From: Acidimicrobiia bacterium
GTDB taxonomy: Bacteria; Actinomycetota; Acidimicrobiia; Acidimicrobiales; SZUA-35
Direction: 5' to 3'
Assembly: GCA_029863385.1 (NCBI GenBank)
Contig: JAOTVU010000030.1
Location: 1-36,722 of the forward strand
DNA: 36,722 nt
A program made the translations under genes and the position numbers. The notes beneath the pieces are model-generated. The model made no database searches. It was not told where the DNA came from and saw only the letters and a program-made list of their open reading frames with translations. Of the stretch, positions 25,840-33,590 are shown piece by piece (positions within the stretch are counted from its first letter, which is position 1; every line of letters starts with the position of its first letter).

Positions 25840-25869
25840 ACCGGGGAAATTCACTCTGATGTTCCCGGT
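25840..25869. other. Imperfect inverted repeat between VWA gene and sigma-like gene
   Basis: ACCGGGGAA (25840-25848) faces TTCCCGGT (25862-25869), with one bulged G and a 13-base loop. There is no T run. It could be a weak terminator for the MoxR/VWA unit, or an operator of the next gene, whose -10 lies at 25886. Confidence 0.3.
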
Positions 25870-25885
25870 TCGGTAGCCGTTGGTT

Positions 25886-25891
25886 TAGTCT
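25886..25891 (+). promoter_or_regulatory. Candidate -10 box for leaderless sigma-like gene mRNA
   Basis: TAGTCT ends 6 bases before the GTG at 25898. No Shine-Dalgarno is present. Confidence 0.4.
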
Positions 25892-25897
25892 CATGGT

Positions 25898-26851
25898 GTG
25901 CCCACAACAATTGAAGACGGGTTGGTCGTGGGCGACGTCTCGGTGGTGCCGGATTTGTATCGGCAGCACGGGGCGTTCATCCATACGATCAGCCAAGAGC
26001 TGGTTGGTGCCGCCGCCGACCGACTGACCCAGCAGGTTTTCGCCGAAGCCTGGCGTGACCGCCTGAACTTCAACCCGTCGCTGGGAACGGTCCGCAACTG
26101 GCTGGTTCGCCGCGCAAGGGCCCGGGTTTCGAAAGCCTCGCCCGAGGCCGAAGGGGCGGTCGACCGACTCGTCGTCGCTGATTCGCTCCACCGGATGGAG
26201 GAGCTGCGCCGCCAGGTCGTGCTGGCCGGCCTCGATGAGTCCGACGCCGACTCACTGGCCCGCAGGCTCGATCAACCGGTTGCCACCATTCGAGCCAACC
26301 TGCGTCGAGGGACCGATCAGCTCAAGGCGGATCTGGCCGAGAGCCGACTCGACGGTGACGACGCCGGACTCATCGACATCATGACCGAGGGGCCGCCCAG
26401 TCTCCAGCTGGTGACGCCACCCGAGGTGGTCTGGCAGGCCATCGCGGCCGAACTCAACCTGGACACCGGCGCCGTCACCACCGACGATTTCAACCGGATC
26501 GATGAACCGATGCCCGCCGAGGAGGTCGACAGCACCGACGCTGGAACTTCGGACGTCGACTCCGCTGCGGAGACGGAGGAAGTCGAGGAAGTCGAGGATG
26601 TCGAGGAAGTCGAGGATGTTGCCGCTGCGCTCGATGAAGACGATCGAGTCGAGGTCGACGACAAGCAGGTCGAGGGGGAGTCCGTCCAGGCGGCCGGGGA
26701 ACCGGCCGAGCAGGGCGCCGCCGCCCGGTCGGTCGATCACCTACGTGAGCTGGCGGAGGAGGCGGACCTCGATCGGCCGTCGTGGATCGCGCCCACGGTG
26801 GTCGCCGTGGCTCTCGTGATCCTGATCGTTCTGATCCTGGCGACGTTTTGA
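25898..26851 (+). CDS. Tail-anchored ECF sigma-like protein with anti-sigma-like segment
   Basis: 317 residues from GTG 25898. Residues 18-78 read like sigma region 2 (LYRQHGAFIHTISQELVG ... QQVFAEAWRDR ... GTVRNWLVRRARARV). Residues 91-147 read like region 4 with its helix-turn-helix (DSLARRLDQPVATIRANLRRG). Residues 173-186 (TPPEVVWQAIAAEL) resemble the N-terminal segment of class I anti-sigma factors. An acidic repeat (227-241, alternating E/V/D) and a linker lead to one membrane helix (297-316) that ends at the last residues, so nothing would lie outside. The protein therefore seems to join a sigma factor, an anti-sigma-like piece and a tail anchor. The sigma-2 part is divergent and may not bind RNA polymerase. 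The gene converges with the DAHP synthase gene, leaving a 7-base gap. Confidence 0.7.
   Translation: MPTTIEDGLVVGDVSVVPDLYRQHGAFIHTISQELVGAAADRLTQQVFAEAWRDRLNFNPSLGTVRNWLVRRARARVSKASPEAEGAVDRLVVADSLHRMEELRRQVVLAGLDESDADSLARRLDQPVATIRANLRRGTDQLKADLAESRLDGDDAGLIDIMTEGPPSLQLVTPPEVVWQAIAAELNLDTGAVTTDDFNRIDEPMPAEEVDSTDAGTSDVDSAAETEEVEEVEDVEEVEDVAAALDEDDRVEVDDKQVEGESVQAAGEPAEQGAAARSVDHLRELAEEADLDRPSWIAPTVVAVALVILIVLILATF
26575..26620 (+). repeat. Short tandem repeat inside the sigma-like gene
   Basis: GTCGAGGAA and GTCGAGGAT units repeat five times, encoding the Glu-Val-Glu-Asp linker. Such repeats can change length by slippage in multiples of three codons, keeping the frame. Confidence 0.7.
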
Positions 26852-26858
26852 GCGCGGC

Positions 26859-28193
26859 TCAGCCGCCCATGAGTTCGGCGACCTGGAATGCCAGGTCCAG
26901 AGATTGGCGGCCGTTCAACCGCGGGTCGCACATCGTCTCGTAGCGACGACCGAGATCCTTCGGCTGGACCTCTTCACCGCCCCCGAGGCATTCGGTCACG
27001 TCCTCACCGGTCAACTCGATGTGGATACCGCCGGGCCATGTTCCGACCTGGCGGTGAGCGCTGAAGAACGCCTTCACTTCGGCCATCACGTCGTCGAAGT
27101 GGCGGGTCTTGTGGCCCGATTCCGAGGTGAACGTGTTGCCGTGCATGGGGTCGCAGGTCCAGACGACCGGATGGTCGGCGTCCTTGACCGCCTCGAGCAG
27201 AGGCGGAAGGTTCTGGCCGAGGGTCTGCGCACCCATGCGGGTGATGAAGGTGAGTCGGCCCGGGATCCGCTCCGGGTTGAGGAGCTCGCACAGTTGAAGA
27301 ATTTCTCCTGGTTCGACGGTCGGCCCGATCTTGCAGCCGACCGGATTCTTGACCCCCCGAAGGAACTCGACGTGGGCGCCGTCGAGCTGGCGGGTCCGTT
27401 CACCGATCCAGAGCATGTGGGCGGAACAGTCGTAGAACTCGCCGGTCAGCGAATCGAGCCGGGTGAGGGCTTCCTCGTATTGGAGGATCAACGCCTCATG
27501 ACTGGTGAAGAACTCCGCTTCGTGGATCTCTGGGTGGCTGGAGGAGATACCGGCGGCCTCCATGAACTGGAGGGCCCGGGTGATCTCCGACGCCAGATTC
27601 ATGTAGCGCCGACCCTCGTTCGAGCTCGACACAAACTCCTGATTCCAGGCCTGAACTCGGTGCAGGTCGGCGAAACCTCCCTTGGTGAAGGCCCGGAGGA
27701 GGTTGAGGGTCGACGCCGACTGGTTGTAGGCGCGAAGCAGACGCTCGGGTGCCGGGCGTCGGTCGGTCTCGGAGAACGGCATGTCGTTGACCATGTGCCC
27801 GAGGAACGACGGCAGCTCGGTGCCGTCGATCGTCTCCGTGGGGCGGGAGCGGGGTTTCGCGAACTGCCCGGCGATTCGGCCGACCTTGATCGCCGGTACG
27901 CCCGAGGAGTAGGTGAGGATCACGGCCATCTGCAGGATGACCCGGAGCTTCTCCCGGATGGCGACGGCGTTGAAACCGTCGAACGACTCGGCGCAGTCGC
28001 CGGCCTGCAGGAGAAAGGCCTTGCCTTCGGCCACCCGACCCAGATACGACTGCAGCTCCCGGGCCTCGCCGGCGAAGACGAGGGGTGGCACCGAGGCCAG
28101 CTCCTTCTCGACTCGCTCCAACTCGGTGGTGTCGGGCCAGCTTGGCTGTTGTGCAGCCGGCTTCTGCCGCCAGGATTCGGGTGTCCAAGTCAC
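26859..28193 (-). CDS. aroG: Class II 3-deoxy-7-phosphoheptulonate (DAHP) synthase
   Basis: 444 residues, the plant/actinobacterial class II type. Signatures: LQAGDCAESFDGFNA near 62-76, RIAGQFAKPRS (PEP/Mn site), FVSSSNEGRRYMNLASEI, IGERTRQLDGAHVEFLRGVKNPVGCKIGP, and WTCDPMHGNT near 350. It condenses PEP and erythrose 4-phosphate to start aromatic amino acid synthesis. The start is GTG 28193 (VTWTPESWRQ). It lacks the N-terminal extension seen in M. tuberculosis AroG, so its allosteric behaviour could differ. The 498-codon plus-strand frame over it is a shadow. Confidence 0.93.
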   Translation of the reverse strand: MTWTPESWRQKPAAQQPSWPDTTELERVEKELASVPPLVFAGEARELQSYLGRVAEGKAFLLQAGDCAESFDGFNAVAIREKLRVILQMAVILTYSSGVPAIKVGRIAGQFAKPRSRPTETIDGTELPSFLGHMVNDMPFSETDRRPAPERLLRAYNQSASTLNLLRAFTKGGFADLHRVQAWNQEFVSSSNEGRRYMNLASEITRALQFMEAAGISSSHPEIHEAEFFTSHEALILQYEEALTRLDSLTGEFYDCSAHMLWIGERTRQLDGAHVEFLRGVKNPVGCKIGPTVEPGEILQLCELLNPERIPGRLTFITRMGAQTLGQNLPPLLEAVKDADHPVVWTCDPMHGNTFTSESGHKTRHFDDVMAEVKAFFSAHRQVGTWPGGIHIELTGEDVTECLGGGEEVQPKDLGRRYETMCDPRLNGRQSLDLAFQVAELMGG

Positions 28194-28277
28194 GGGTTCA
28201 GTCTCGCTGCGCGATCAGTCCATCGCAATCGATTTTCGACAAATGTCACTGTCGCCGGTCACCGTCGTCGTCTGCCG

Positions 28278-28318
28278 GCAAAAACGAGTGGGAGCCGCCT
28301 CGTCGGGCGGCTCCCACT
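28278..28318 (-). terminator. Rho-independent terminator of the sigma-70 gene
   Basis: A perfect 13-bp stem (28287-28299 with 28306-28318) has the loop TCGTCG. On the minus strand it is followed by CG and TTTTT, the right order to end the sigma gene that stops at 28345. It would not terminate plus-strand transcripts well. Confidence 0.85.
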
Positions 28319-28344
28319 GCTGATCGATGTGGATCGGAAGGTTC

Positions 28345-29184
28345 TCAGGCGGCGTCGAAGTCGCTCATCACATCGCCGGCCTGATCACGAACGGCGCTGA
28401 CCGCTCGCTTCACCAGACGACGGGCGGCTTCGGCCGTCACACCAAGTTCCTCGCCGACCTCGCGGTAGCTGCGCTTGCGGCCGTCGTTGAGACCGAATCG
28501 CTGCTCCACGGCGTACTTGGCTCGGGGGTCGAGGACCTCGAGGAGGCCGGTGACCATCGTTTCCTCGGCCCGGGCCATCACCTCGACCTCAGGGCCGGGG
28601 TTTGAGTCGGGGAGGAGGTCGACCAGCTCGTTGGACTCGTCGTCGCCGATGGTCCGGTCGAGGGAGGTCGGGGTGGTCAGACGGTGGAGGCGTGCGTGCT
28701 CGTCATCGAGCTCGTCGCCGTCGCCCGATACCTGGCGCAGGGCGGCACGGAGGCTGGCGGAGCGGTCGCCGGGGAGGCGGACCAGGCTGGCCTTCTGGTC
28801 GAGGGCACGACCGATGGCCTGCCGAATCCAGAACGTGGCATAGGTGGAGAACTTGAATCCCTTGCGCCAGTCGAACTTGTCGACTGCGTGCTCGAGACCG
28901 AGGTTGCCTTCCTGGATGAGATCCAGGAGCTCCATGGAGGGGGGGAGGGGGTAGCGGCGGGCAACGCTCACCACCAGGCGAAGGTTGGCCCGGATGAACC
29001 GGTCCTTGGCTCGGGCGGCCGCTCGGACGGCGCGTCGGTTGGCGGCGGAGTTGTCACCGGCATCGATCAATTCCTGGGCGTCTCGGCCCTTCTCGATGAT
29101 CTGGCTCAACTCACGTTCCTCGTCCGCCGTCAGGAGGGGAACCAGGCCGATCTCGTTTAAATACTGTCCTACTGAATCACTCAT
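28345..29184 (-). CDS. RNA polymerase sigma-70 factor (group 2, RpoD-like, lacking region 1.1)
   Basis: 279 residues from ATG 29184. It opens with region 1.2 (SDSVGQYLNEIGLVPLLTADEE). Region 2 is complete: ANLRLVVSVARRYPL, ELLDLIQEGNLGLEHAVDKFDWRKGFKFSTYATFWIRQAI. Region 3 is shortened and acidic. Region 4 includes the helix-turn-helix YREVGEELGVTAEAARRLVKRA near 240-263. The missing 1.1 region and short length suggest an alternative (stress or stationary phase) sigma factor rather than the principal one. An AAAGAAG element precedes the ATG. The gene stands alone with its own terminator. Confidence 0.9.
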   Translation of the reverse strand: MSDSVGQYLNEIGLVPLLTADEERELSQIIEKGRDAQELIDAGDNSAANRRAVRAAARAKDRFIRANLRLVVSVARRYPLPPSMELLDLIQEGNLGLEHAVDKFDWRKGFKFSTYATFWIRQAIGRALDQKASLVRLPGDRSASLRAALRQVSGDGDELDDEHARLHRLTTPTSLDRTIGDDESNELVDLLPDSNPGPEVEVMARAEETMVTGLLEVLDPRAKYAVEQRFGLNDGRKRSYREVGEELGVTAEAARRLVKRAVSAVRDQAGDVMSDFDAA

Positions 29185-29330
29185 GGCGCGTGCTTCTTTA
29201 TCAACTTGAAGTTTGGTCGGGGAGAGTCAACAGGAATCAACAATCCTGCTGGGGGCTGATACGCTCGGGTTCCGGCTTCGGTTCGGTTTGAAGTATCCGT
29301 GCTGATTTTGGGCCGGGCGGGTCTAGAGCG

Positions 29331-29360
29331 TTGACGCCCGAATATCTGTTTTAGTACGAA
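29331..29360 (+). promoter_or_regulatory. Candidate promoter upstream of nadD
   Basis: TTGACG (29331-29336) is a good -35. TACGAA (29355-29360) at an 18-base spacing is a fair -10. It lies in the most AT-rich stretch of the window, in the 250-base gap between the sigma gene and nadD. Transcription would begin near 29367, upstream of the palindrome at 29376. Confidence 0.35.
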
Positions 29361-29375
29361 TCGGAGCTCCTGTTA

Positions 29376-29391
29376 AGTGACAAACGTCACA
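29376..29391. promoter_or_regulatory. CRP/FNR-type palindrome
   Basis: AGTGA-N6-TCACA matches the TGTGA-N6-TCACA consensus of CRP-family regulators with one mismatch. It is centred 51 bases before the nadD ATG and about 200 bases before the sigma gene. If the candidate promoter at 29331 is used, the site overlaps the early transcript and would repress nadD. Confidence 0.4.
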
Positions 29392-29434
29392 TTGAGTGTA
29401 TTTTTAGCTCAATCGCGCTACGCAAACATCTCTC

Positions 29435-30034
29435 ATGGGTACTAACACCGGGGAGCGCATCGGTATTCTCGGCGGCACATTTGATCCGCCACATCTTGGT
29501 CATCTCATCGTCGCAGATCAGGTGCTGAGAGCGCTTGACCTCGACAGAGTGCTCCTGGTGCCTGCTAATGAGCCCTGGCAGAAGGTTGGCATCCGAGCCA
29601 TCACAGCGGCGGAAAAGCGGTTGACCATGACCCGAGACGCCGTTGGAGACGCCGATGGGCTGGCCGTTTCCGACATCGAGCTGCGGCTCGGCGGGCCAAG
29701 TTACACTTCTGTTACTTTAGACGCGTTGGCCGAAAAACACCCGAAAACCGAGTGGCGAATCATCGTCGGAGCTGATGCCGCAGCCGGTTTGGACACCTGG
29801 CACAACGTCGAAAAGCTGAAAACGCAAGCCGACATCGTCGTCGTGAACCGTCCGGGGGCCGACTTCCAGCCGCCGACGGGATGGAGCTGGGAGCTGGTGG
29901 AGATTCCGGCCGTGAACATATCCGGCACCGGGCTCCGCCGGCGGGTCTCCCAGAACCGCTCGATCCGGTTTCTCACCCCCAACCCTGTTATAGAGCACAT
30001 CGAGTCGTGGGGCCTCTATCGTGGGGGTCCGTGA
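29435..30034 (+). CDS. nadD: Nicotinate-nucleotide adenylyltransferase
   Basis: 199 residues. The nucleotidyltransferase core shows GILGGTFDPPHLGHL (10-24) with the HxGH ATP motif. Then PANEPWQK for substrate binding, the helix GADAAAGLDTWHN, and the second ATP motif ISGTGLRRRV (the ISxTxxR of the family). It makes nicotinate adenine dinucleotide in NAD synthesis. The stop overlaps the GTG of the next gene (GTGA, 30031-30034), so the two are co-translated. Codon use near the start is less GC-rich than elsewhere in the window. Confidence 0.95.
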   Translation: MGTNTGERIGILGGTFDPPHLGHLIVADQVLRALDLDRVLLVPANEPWQKVGIRAITAAEKRLTMTRDAVGDADGLAVSDIELRLGGPSYTSVTLDALAEKHPKTEWRIIVGADAAAGLDTWHNVEKLKTQADIVVVNRPGADFQPPTGWSWELVEIPAVNISGTGLRRRVSQNRSIRFLTPNPVIEHIESWGLYRGGP

Positions 30035-31239
30035 GATGGCCCGCCGCCCGTATCACTGCGCCTGATCAGCGCGCCACAACCCGTTTGCTCGTGTTTGCCG
30101 CGTTCGAACTCGTGCTGGCGATGGCCATCCCGTTCATCCTGATCCGCGGCTACCACACGTTACTGTCGTCGAATACGGGCACATTCGTCGAGGGCCCGAC
30201 CATCGAGGAACCCGGTTGGTCGGCGCTCGTTTCCGCCACGCCGCTCACGGCCGTCGTCGAAGTCGTCGACGGCGAAGTCAGTGGAGCAACGCTCATCGTG
30301 CCTGCCGGTCAGGTGCCCGCCGACGACGATGAATCGGAGGATGAATCGGGGGCCGACCGGGGCCCGGTCGGTGGCACCATCGTGTTGATACCCGGAGACC
30401 TGTCGATCCCCGCCACCCAGACGGCAGGGTCGGACGAGTTGGACACATCGCCGACGCGGCTGTCCGACGTGGCGGCGGCCGATGCAGGCTCTGTGCTGGA
30501 GGCTCTCCTCAACGTCGACCTGGCATCGATCCATACGATCGACGAAACGGTCTGGACGAGGGTTCTGTCCGGCACGACCTACGACCTCGACAACCCGGAC
30601 CCGGTTCCGACCGCCAGGACCGCCGATGTAACCGGCGAAGCCGATGACGGGCCCGACGAGCTGGCATTCGCCGTGGGACCGGTGGCCGTCGATGGGGCCG
30701 GCGCCGCGGTGTTTCTCGGCCGGCCGGTCGACGGCGGATCGTTGTCGTCGGTCATGCCCCGACGCCGCCAGTTCTGGTCGGCGATGATCGAGTACCCGCC
30801 GGCCTCCGATCATCCCGTGGTGTCGGCGATACGAGCCGTTGGTGCAGCCGGGCAGATCGTCGAGCTGCCAACTGCCGTTGATTCTCCCGACGCCCCAGTG
30901 ATCGACGGCGCTGCGGCTGAAGAACTCCTGCGCGACGTCGTGGCCTTCCCGTCCGGGAATCGGCTCGAGATCCGGGTGGTCGACCGGAGTGGCGACGCCG
31001 ATCTCCGGTCGATCGCGGCTCAGCTCGCCGGCCGCGGCATCGAGGTCGTGGAGATCGCCAACGCAATGCAATTCGATGGGGGGTCGACCGAGCTCATCCA
31101 GCCGGCCGACCTGGCCGGAGGCGTCGAACAGTTCGACGATCTCATCGCCGAGCTGAACGTGGAGCCGATCGTCGATCCGGAGCAGGAGCGCGACACGGTA
31201 ACCCTGCTGGTCGGCAACGATTTCCGTCTCGCCGACTGA
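30031..31239 (+). CDS. Membrane-anchored protein with degenerate LCP-like region and LytR C-terminal domain
   Basis: 402 residues from GTG 30031. One N-terminal membrane helix (about 19-38), then an extracytoplasmic part. Residues about 85-190 loosely follow the LytR-CpsA-Psr layout (GGTIVLIPGDLSIPA ... RLSDVAAADAG ... HTIDETVW), but the arginines and acidic residues needed for polyprenyl-phosphate binding and transfer are not evident. The C-terminus (RLEIRVVDRSGDADLRSIAA ... VTLLVGNDF) resembles the LytR_C domain. In actinobacteria an LCP or LytR_C gene between nadD and rsfS is common, which supports the call. It is more likely a cell-wall-associated structural or regulatory protein than an active transferase. 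Confidence 0.65.
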   Translation: MRWPAARITAPDQRATTRLLVFAAFELVLAMAIPFILIRGYHTLLSSNTGTFVEGPTIEEPGWSALVSATPLTAVVEVVDGEVSGATLIVPAGQVPADDDESEDESGADRGPVGGTIVLIPGDLSIPATQTAGSDELDTSPTRLSDVAAADAGSVLEALLNVDLASIHTIDETVWTRVLSGTTYDLDNPDPVPTARTADVTGEADDGPDELAFAVGPVAVDGAGAAVFLGRPVDGGSLSSVMPRRRQFWSAMIEYPPASDHPVVSAIRAVGAAGQIVELPTAVDSPDAPVIDGAAAEELLRDVVAFPSGNRLEIRVVDRSGDADLRSIAAQLAGRGIEVVEIANAMQFDGGSTELIQPADLAGGVEQFDDLIAELNVEPIVDPEQERDTVTLLVGNDFRLAD

Positions 31240-31254
31240 ATCCGAAGGCTGCGC

Positions 31255-31725
31255 CTACTCGGGCTCGATGGCCACCAGAAGGGCTCGGCACGAATCCGTG
31301 GCCCTGACGATACCGACCATGTTGTCGAGTTCACGTTCCAGCAGGCGACCCTCGTCGGCCGTCACGAAGTACTGTTCCAGCTCGGGGAATCCCAACCTGT
31401 CGGACTCCTCGAAGCGCGCCCGCACGCAGACCTCACCGGTATCGAGTGATGGCACCGATTCCGAAACATCGATCACCGCGGCTGGACGGGATGCGGCGTC
31501 GAACGTTACGTAGACGGTCTCACCGAACTCGACGGGAAAGGCCGGCGGCGCATCGACGTCATAACGCAGATCCACATAGTTGCCCCGGAACACCGAGAGC
31601 GGGTCCACCGGTTCCAGTGGAAGGGCAACGTCGGTGCCGGTCGTCCGGACCCACAGCGGCGGAACGAGCGCGATCAGCATGACGACGATGGCGACCGCAA
31701 CCGCGATGGCGAGACGCCGACTCAC
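31255..31725 (-). CDS. GDYXXLXY-domain membrane-anchored protein
   Basis: 156 residues from GTG 31725. An N-terminal helix (about 5-26) is followed by a secreted domain holding the family motif as GNYVDLRY (48-55, Asp replaced by Asn). The family's usual partner is a DUF2157/DUF4401 membrane protein, and here that gene lies directly upstream, overlapping as GTGA (31722-31725). The biochemical role of the pair is unknown. It converges with the LytR_C gene 15 bases away, with no clear terminator. Confidence 0.8.
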   Translation of the reverse strand: MSRRLAIAVAVAIVVMLIALVPPLWVRTTGTDVALPLEPVDPLSVFRGNYVDLRYDVDAPPAFPVEFGETVYVTFDAASRPAAVIDVSESVPSLDTGEVCVRARFEESDRLGFPELEQYFVTADEGRLLERELDNMVGIVRATDSCRALLVAIEPE

Positions 31726-32936
31726 CGGTCCACCTCCCTCATGGAGGGTGCAGCCTCGGCGGTCAAGGCTCGTCGTTTTCGTTCGAGGAAGATGGCCCCG
31801 CCGACGAGCAGCACGCCGCCGAGGATGACGGCGAGCGACGTCGGAAGGGCGCCGGCGAGCCGGCCGATGTAGACGGCGACCAGGAGCACGGCGACCATGG
31901 CGAAGCCGACATTGACCAGCGCCCGGATCTTGTAGTGCTGACCGACCACGATCGTGGCGAGGGCCAGCCCGAAGATGACGGCGTTGTAGAGGAAGAACAA
32001 CGCCTCCGAGTCGTCGAATGCCGGCGCCAACCATGAAACGGTCGCCTCATCGAACCTCTCTCCCTCCACCTGAGGCAGCAGCGCAACGAGGAGCACGGCG
32101 ACCACGGCGAAGCCGATCGCCAGCGGTGTGAGCGGCTGTTTCCACCAGGCCAGGGCAACCAGGGCGATGCAGATGAGGCCGACAACGACGTGGAACAGCC
32201 TCAGCTCGATCCCGAAGATCCACCCGAAGGCCTCCGGATGGAAGGTCGAGATCGTGATCGGAACCGCCACCAGAACGGCGCCGAAGACCGCCGCGGGTCG
32301 GGCCAGCCACGAGAACGACGTCGGTGCGAGTAGCAGTGCAACGCCGACCAGGGCCAGACCGACGAGTGGTAGTAACGGCCGCAGACCGGCCGGTTCGAAC
32401 AAGAACGCCCCCTGGTCGAAGAACCGGGACGACGGGACGCTGAACCAGCCAAGCGTGAGCAGGCCGAGCGGTACGGCCAGCCAGCCCTGGGCCGACGAGG
32501 GCGACGCCCACCCCATGACGAGGGTGGCAATCAGCCACAGCAGGGTGCCCTGCCAGTAGTTGAGGGTCAGATTGAAGATCTGACCGACGAGAAAGACGTT
32601 CACCCCGACGGCGATCGAGGAGAGGAACCACAGGCCACGGGCGGTGATGTCGAGACGCTGTCGCTCGGCGACGGCGGCCCCGGCCACGATGATCAGGTAG
32701 ATTCCGAAAAGCAGCGCAAGCCGGCGGCTCGGGGAACTCTGATCCCACTGGCTGGCGATGAACAACAGCAGTCCGCCGCCGATCAACACGGCACCGATCG
32801 ACACGAGGAGCCAGATGAGCCGATTGGCTCGCTCCGGTTCCTCCCGTTCGGCCAGCGATGCTCGGAGGCGGGCCGCGAGCTCGTCGTCGATGTGGCCCTC
32901 GGCCAGCCACATTGCGATGGCGTCCGAGGCGTCCAT
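31722..32936 (-). CDS. DUF2157-type polytopic membrane protein
   Basis: 404 residues from ATG 32936. A short cytoplasmic N-terminus with the helical DUF2157 start (AMWLAEGHIDDELAARLRASL) is followed by about ten or eleven membrane helices beginning at residue 42. The motif LFIASQWDQSSPSRRLALLF is typical of DUF2157. The C-terminus is a basic/acidic tail that overlaps the GDYXXLXY gene. Pairs of these two families are widespread and uncharacterised. The frame runs back to 33425, but the upstream part overlaps rsfS and has low-complexity Ser/Thr content, so it was excluded. Confidence 0.82.
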   Translation of the reverse strand: MDASDAIAMWLAEGHIDDELAARLRASLAEREEPERANRLIWLLVSIGAVLIGGGLLLFIASQWDQSSPSRRLALLFGIYLIIVAGAAVAERQRLDITARGLWFLSSIAVGVNVFLVGQIFNLTLNYWQGTLLWLIATLVMGWASPSSAQGWLAVPLGLLTLGWFSVPSSRFFDQGAFLFEPAGLRPLLPLVGLALVGVALLLAPTSFSWLARPAAVFGAVLVAVPITISTFHPEAFGWIFGIELRLFHVVVGLICIALVALAWWKQPLTPLAIGFAVVAVLLVALLPQVEGERFDEATVSWLAPAFDDSEALFFLYNAVIFGLALATIVVGQHYKIRALVNVGFAMVAVLLVAVYIGRLAGALPTSLAVILGGVLLVGGAIFLERKRRALTAEAAPSMREVDR

Positions 32937-33028
32937 AGCCTCACTGTATGGCCTGCCAGAACGCCCGGACAGGGACCCTGGTCCCTGGCAGATCCGATAT
33001 CCGATGGTCCCGGACGCTTCCGGAACGC

Positions 33029-33034
33029 TAGAAT
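33029..33034 (+). promoter_or_regulatory. Candidate -10 box for rsfS
   Basis: TAGAAT matches TATAAT at five of six positions. It lies 68 bases before the chosen GTG start and downstream of an in-frame ATG at 33004, so that ATG cannot be the start if this promoter is used. Confidence 0.4.
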
Positions 33035-33102
33035 CGAAGGCTGTTGTCGATTCCGGGAGCGGAGAGCTGAACGCAGAGAAGACCAATGACATCGGCCGTT
33101 CG

Positions 33103-33513
33103 GTGTCGGAAGACGTTGAGGACGTCGTGTCTGACGACCTGTTTGACGACCTGGAGATTCGGCGCTGGGTCAGAATCGCCGCCGATGCCGCCGACGACAA
33201 GCTCGGCCAACGAACCGAGGCCTTCTTCGTCGGCGAGATCATGGCCATCACCGACTGGTTCATCATCACCTCCGGTCGCAACAACCGCCAGGTTCGAGCG
33301 ATTGTCGAGGCGGTGGAGGAGGCACTCACCAAGGCCGGTGGTCCCAAGCCCGTGCGGATCGAGGGGCGAGACACGTGGACCTGGGTGCTGATGGACTTCG
33401 GTATCTTCGTCGTGCACGTCTTCACCGATGAGTCGCGTGACTACTACGACCTGGAACGCCTCTGGAAGGACGTCCCACGGCTCGATGTCGCAGCGGAGCG
33501 CCCGTCGGCCTGA
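33103..33513 (+). CDS. rsfS: Ribosomal silencing factor RsfS
   Basis: 136 residues from GTG 33103; GTG 33127 and ATG 33004 are alternatives, and the start is uncertain. The family core is clear: AADAADDKLGQRTEAFFVGE, then TDWFIITSGRNNRQVRAIVEAV, the EGRDTWTWVLMDFGIFVVHVF segment, and YYDLERLWKD near the end. RsfS binds L14 and blocks subunit joining when nutrients are scarce. The nadD-LytR_C-rsfS order is common in actinobacteria; here the DUF2157/GDYXXLXY pair sits in between on the other strand. Confidence 0.88.
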   Translation: MSEDVEDVVSDDLFDDLEIRRWVRIAADAADDKLGQRTEAFFVGEIMAITDWFIITSGRNNRQVRAIVEAVEEALTKAGGPKPVRIEGRDTWTWVLMDFGIFVVHVFTDESRDYYDLERLWKDVPRLDVAAERPSA

Positions 33514-33535
33514 CCCGTTCTGTGCGCCATAGGCC

Positions 33536-33568
33536 CTGAAATCCGGGCGTCGAGCGCACGGATTTCAG
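33536..33568. terminator. Hairpin between convergent rsfS and LeuRS-like genes
   Basis: CTGAAATCCG (33536-33545) and CGGATTTCAG (33559-33568) form a perfect 10-bp stem with a 13-base loop. An alternative pairing of GTGCGC (33522) with GCGCAC (33554) overlaps it. There is no T run, so it is a possible but weak terminator for either strand. Confidence 0.45.
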
Positions 33569-33590
33569 CGGTCGGTGGCAGCGATGCCGT

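Noticed and set aside
26904..28400. 498-codon plus-strand frame opposite DAHP synthase
   Set aside because: Class II DAHP synthase motifs are unmistakable on the minus strand; the plus frame also runs through the sigma terminator.
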